Source: an uncultured Bacilli bacterium
GTDB lineage: Bacteria; Bacillota_I; Bacilli_A; RF39; UBA660
Assembly (NCBI GenBank): GCA_934096025.1
Contig: CAKOLP010000057.1
Location: 1-6,292, forward strand
DNA: 6,292 nt
Reading direction: 5' to 3'
Positions 5,207 through 6,292 of this stretch are shown here, in pieces (position 1 is the first letter of the stretch; every line of letters begins with the position of its first letter). The translations under genes were made by a program, and so were the position numbers. The notes beneath the pieces were generated by a model that saw only the letters and a program-made list of their open reading frames with translations, ran no database searches and was not told where the DNA came from.

Positions 5207-6103
5207 ATGAATAACTATGAAAAAGCGAAAAAAACTGTTAATAAATATGTAAATACTTGTAATTGTTGTTATATTCCTATAACTGGACCCACTGGGCCTC
5301 AAGGACCAGTTTCAATTAATGTTGGAACGACAACAACACTAAATCCCGGCGGAAATGCCCGAGTAATAAATTCGGGAACACCAGATAATGTTATTCTTGA
5401 TTTCGAGATTCCCGCTGGACAAAATGGAATATGCGAAAAAATAATAATTAATTCTACTACAACTGGGGAAGCTGGAACTGAGGCAACAATTAATGATAAT
5501 ATGATTGATAATACTCACTACTTAGATTTTACAATACCTAAAGGATTCGACGGAATAAAAGGCGATATGGGACCAAAAGGAGATGTTGGGCCAACCGGAC
5601 CAGAGGGACCTAATAGGATTAATGCGTGTTATCTTGTTACTTTTGAAGACAAATATCCTAATGAGGGCTTAGAGATTAAAGAAAATGAACGTTTACCTAT
5701 TACTAGAAAAGAAATAGATAGCGGAAACATTATAAATATAGATAATAATAATATTATTACGTTTACAAAAGCTGGACATTATAAAGTAAGTTTTATTGTT
5801 AATGGATATATCAAAAATAATGGGGGCTTTGATGAAGATAAAGATTTTTTAAGTGTAGGATTTAGAAAAATAAATACTGATAACATCTATATTGGTAATA
5901 GTTTATGGTTTAATGAAGAAATACCTAAAAGCATTATAGCCGAGGGAATACTTGCTATAGTGGATACTACCGGAGAATACGAACTTGCTAATTTATCTAA
6001 ACAATCTATTTTTTTGAAAACACCAAAAATCGAAAATATAAACACTAAATCCTTTTTTGTAAATATGCCAGTAAGTCTAATAATAGAATATTTAGGTAGA
6101 TAA
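5207..6103 (+). CDS. Collagen-like (Gly-X-Y) surface protein with BclA-type C-terminal domain
   Basis: This is a predicted trimeric surface protein of 298 residues. After a short N-terminal region with a Cys cluster (CNCC at 18-21), a Gly-X-Y tract begins (GPTGPQGP, 27-34). A second tract of eight triplets covers 113-136 (GFDGIKGDMGPKGDVGPTG onward). Between them lie two copies of a 36-residue beta-rich module (39-74 and 81-116) ending in LDF-I-P-G. Residues about 140-298 form a beta-rich C-terminal domain with TFTKAGHYKVSFIVNG (185-200) and a final VSLIIEYLGR, resembling the C1q/TNF-like trimerisation domain of Bacillus BclA and related proteins. There is no secretion signal, LPXTG or membrane anchor, as is also true of BclA-type proteins that assemble on a surface from inside the mother cell. 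The start has GGAGG at 5192-5196, 10 nt upstream. A glycosyltransferase gene follows 34 nt after the stop, so it may be glycosylated. Confidence 0.88.
   Translation: MNNYEKAKKTVNKYVNTCNCCYIPITGPTGPQGPVSINVGTTTTLNPGGNARVINSGTPDNVILDFEIPAGQNGICEKIIINSTTTGEAGTEATINDNMIDNTHYLDFTIPKGFDGIKGDMGPKGDVGPTGPEGPNRINACYLVTFEDKYPNEGLEIKENERLPITRKEIDSGNIINIDNNNIITFTKAGHYKVSFIVNGYIKNNGGFDEDKDFLSVGFRKINTDNIYIGNSLWFNEEIPKSIIAEGILAIVDTTGEYELANLSKQSIFLKTPKIENINTKSFFVNMPVSLIIEYLGR
5321..5554 (+). repeat. Two copies of a 36-residue module within the collagen-like gene
   Basis: Codons 39-74 (5321-5428) and 81-116 (5447-5554) encode modules that align without gaps over 36 residues, with 12 identities. The shared positions include the TTT run, a Gly and Ala in the middle, and the closing LDF-x-IP-x-G-x-x-G. 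DNA identity is low, so the duplication is old. Each module feeds directly or nearly so into a Gly-containing segment, and this arrangement is common in collagen-like proteins of gut Firmicutes. Confidence 0.75.
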
Positions 6104-6137
6104 AAGTATATATTTTTATAGAAAGAGGGTTGTAAAC

Positions 6138-6292
6138 ATTAAAAAAATTGCTGTTTATGCTATTTGTAAAAATGAAGAACAATTCGTTGACAGGTGGTAT
6201 GAATCTATTAAGACTGCAGATGCCATATTCGTCTTAGATACTGGATCTTCAGATAAAAGTTATGAAAAACTAGAAAAACACGTGGTAACTGT
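6138..6292 (+). CDS. Partial family 2 glycosyltransferase (C-terminus off the window), ATT start
   Basis: The first 51 codons encode (M)KKIAVYAICKNEEQFVDRW... then AIFVLDTGSSDKSYEKL, the typical opening of a GT2 (GT-A fold) glycosyltransferase: a beta strand, the KNEE turn, and the DTGSSD nucleotide-sugar loop. Such enzymes transfer sugars from nucleotide-sugar donors to proteins, lipids or polysaccharides. In this frame there is no ATG, GTG or TTG between the upstream stop (TAG at 6093-6095) and the conserved motifs. The best start is therefore ATT at 6138, placed 8 nt after GAGGG (6125-6129), and it matches the usual N-terminus of the family. The gene follows the collagen-like gene by 34 nt with no terminator between, so the two are probably one operon and the enzyme may glycosylate that protein. 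Acceptor and donor cannot be read from this fragment. Confidence 0.82.
   Translation, partial: MKKIAVYAICKNEEQFVDRWYESIKTADAIFVLDTGSSDKSYEKLEKHVVT

Noticed and set aside
6104..6120. Terminator between the collagen-like and glycosyltransferase genes
   Set aside because: The A/T run has no stable GC-containing stem, so read-through into the glycosyltransferase is expected.

Overview
The window is strongly A+T-rich, with tightly packed genes, strong GGAGG-type ribosome binding sites, A/T-rich codons and Gram-positive style genes (a membrane-anchored solute-binding protein, a BclA-like collagen protein). This points to a low-GC Firmicutes/Bacilli-type bacterium, plausibly one of the streamlined gut lineages. 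That placement is inference. TGA is used as a stop (HD-domain gene) and the Trp codons I read are TGG, so the standard bacterial code fits better than the Mycoplasma code.

Layout: (1) 1-1642, minus strand: a two-gene operon with a clear promoter at 1669-1697. The first gene (404-1642) encodes a 412-residue coiled-coil and acidic-linker protein ending in short helical repeats with Pro recurring every 29 residues. The second (1-390, running off the left edge) encodes a related-looking helical protein. Neither has a function I recognise. (2) 1643-1876: a divergent intergenic region with an 18-bp palindrome and no recognisable riboswitch. (3) 1877-4389, plus strand: a complete three-gene NitT/TauT/THI5-type ABC importer (binding protein, ATPase, permease), the genes overlapping by 8 and 11 nt. 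(4) 4379-4404: a perfect 11-bp hairpin that acts as a two-way terminator and contains the stop codons of both convergent genes. (5) 4390-5121, minus strand: an HD-domain metal-dependent phosphohydrolase-like protein. (6) 5122-5206: a compact divergent promoter region with a 12-bp inverted repeat. (7) 5207-6103, plus strand: a collagen-like surface protein with two short Gly-X-Y tracts, a duplicated 36-residue beta module and a C1q/TNF-like C-terminal domain. (8) 6138 to the right edge: the start of a family 2 glycosyltransferase that appears to use an ATT start codon.

How they work together: the ABC genes form one importer for a small organic nutrient (a sulfonate, a pyrimidine/thiamin precursor or similar), whose identity the sequence does not decide. 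The collagen-like protein and the glycosyltransferase probably form a surface-glycoprotein operon, in which the enzyme could modify the collagen-like protein. The most unusual items are the proline-phased helical-repeat pair, the collagen/glycosyltransferase pair with its non-canonical start, and the hairpin holding both stop codons.
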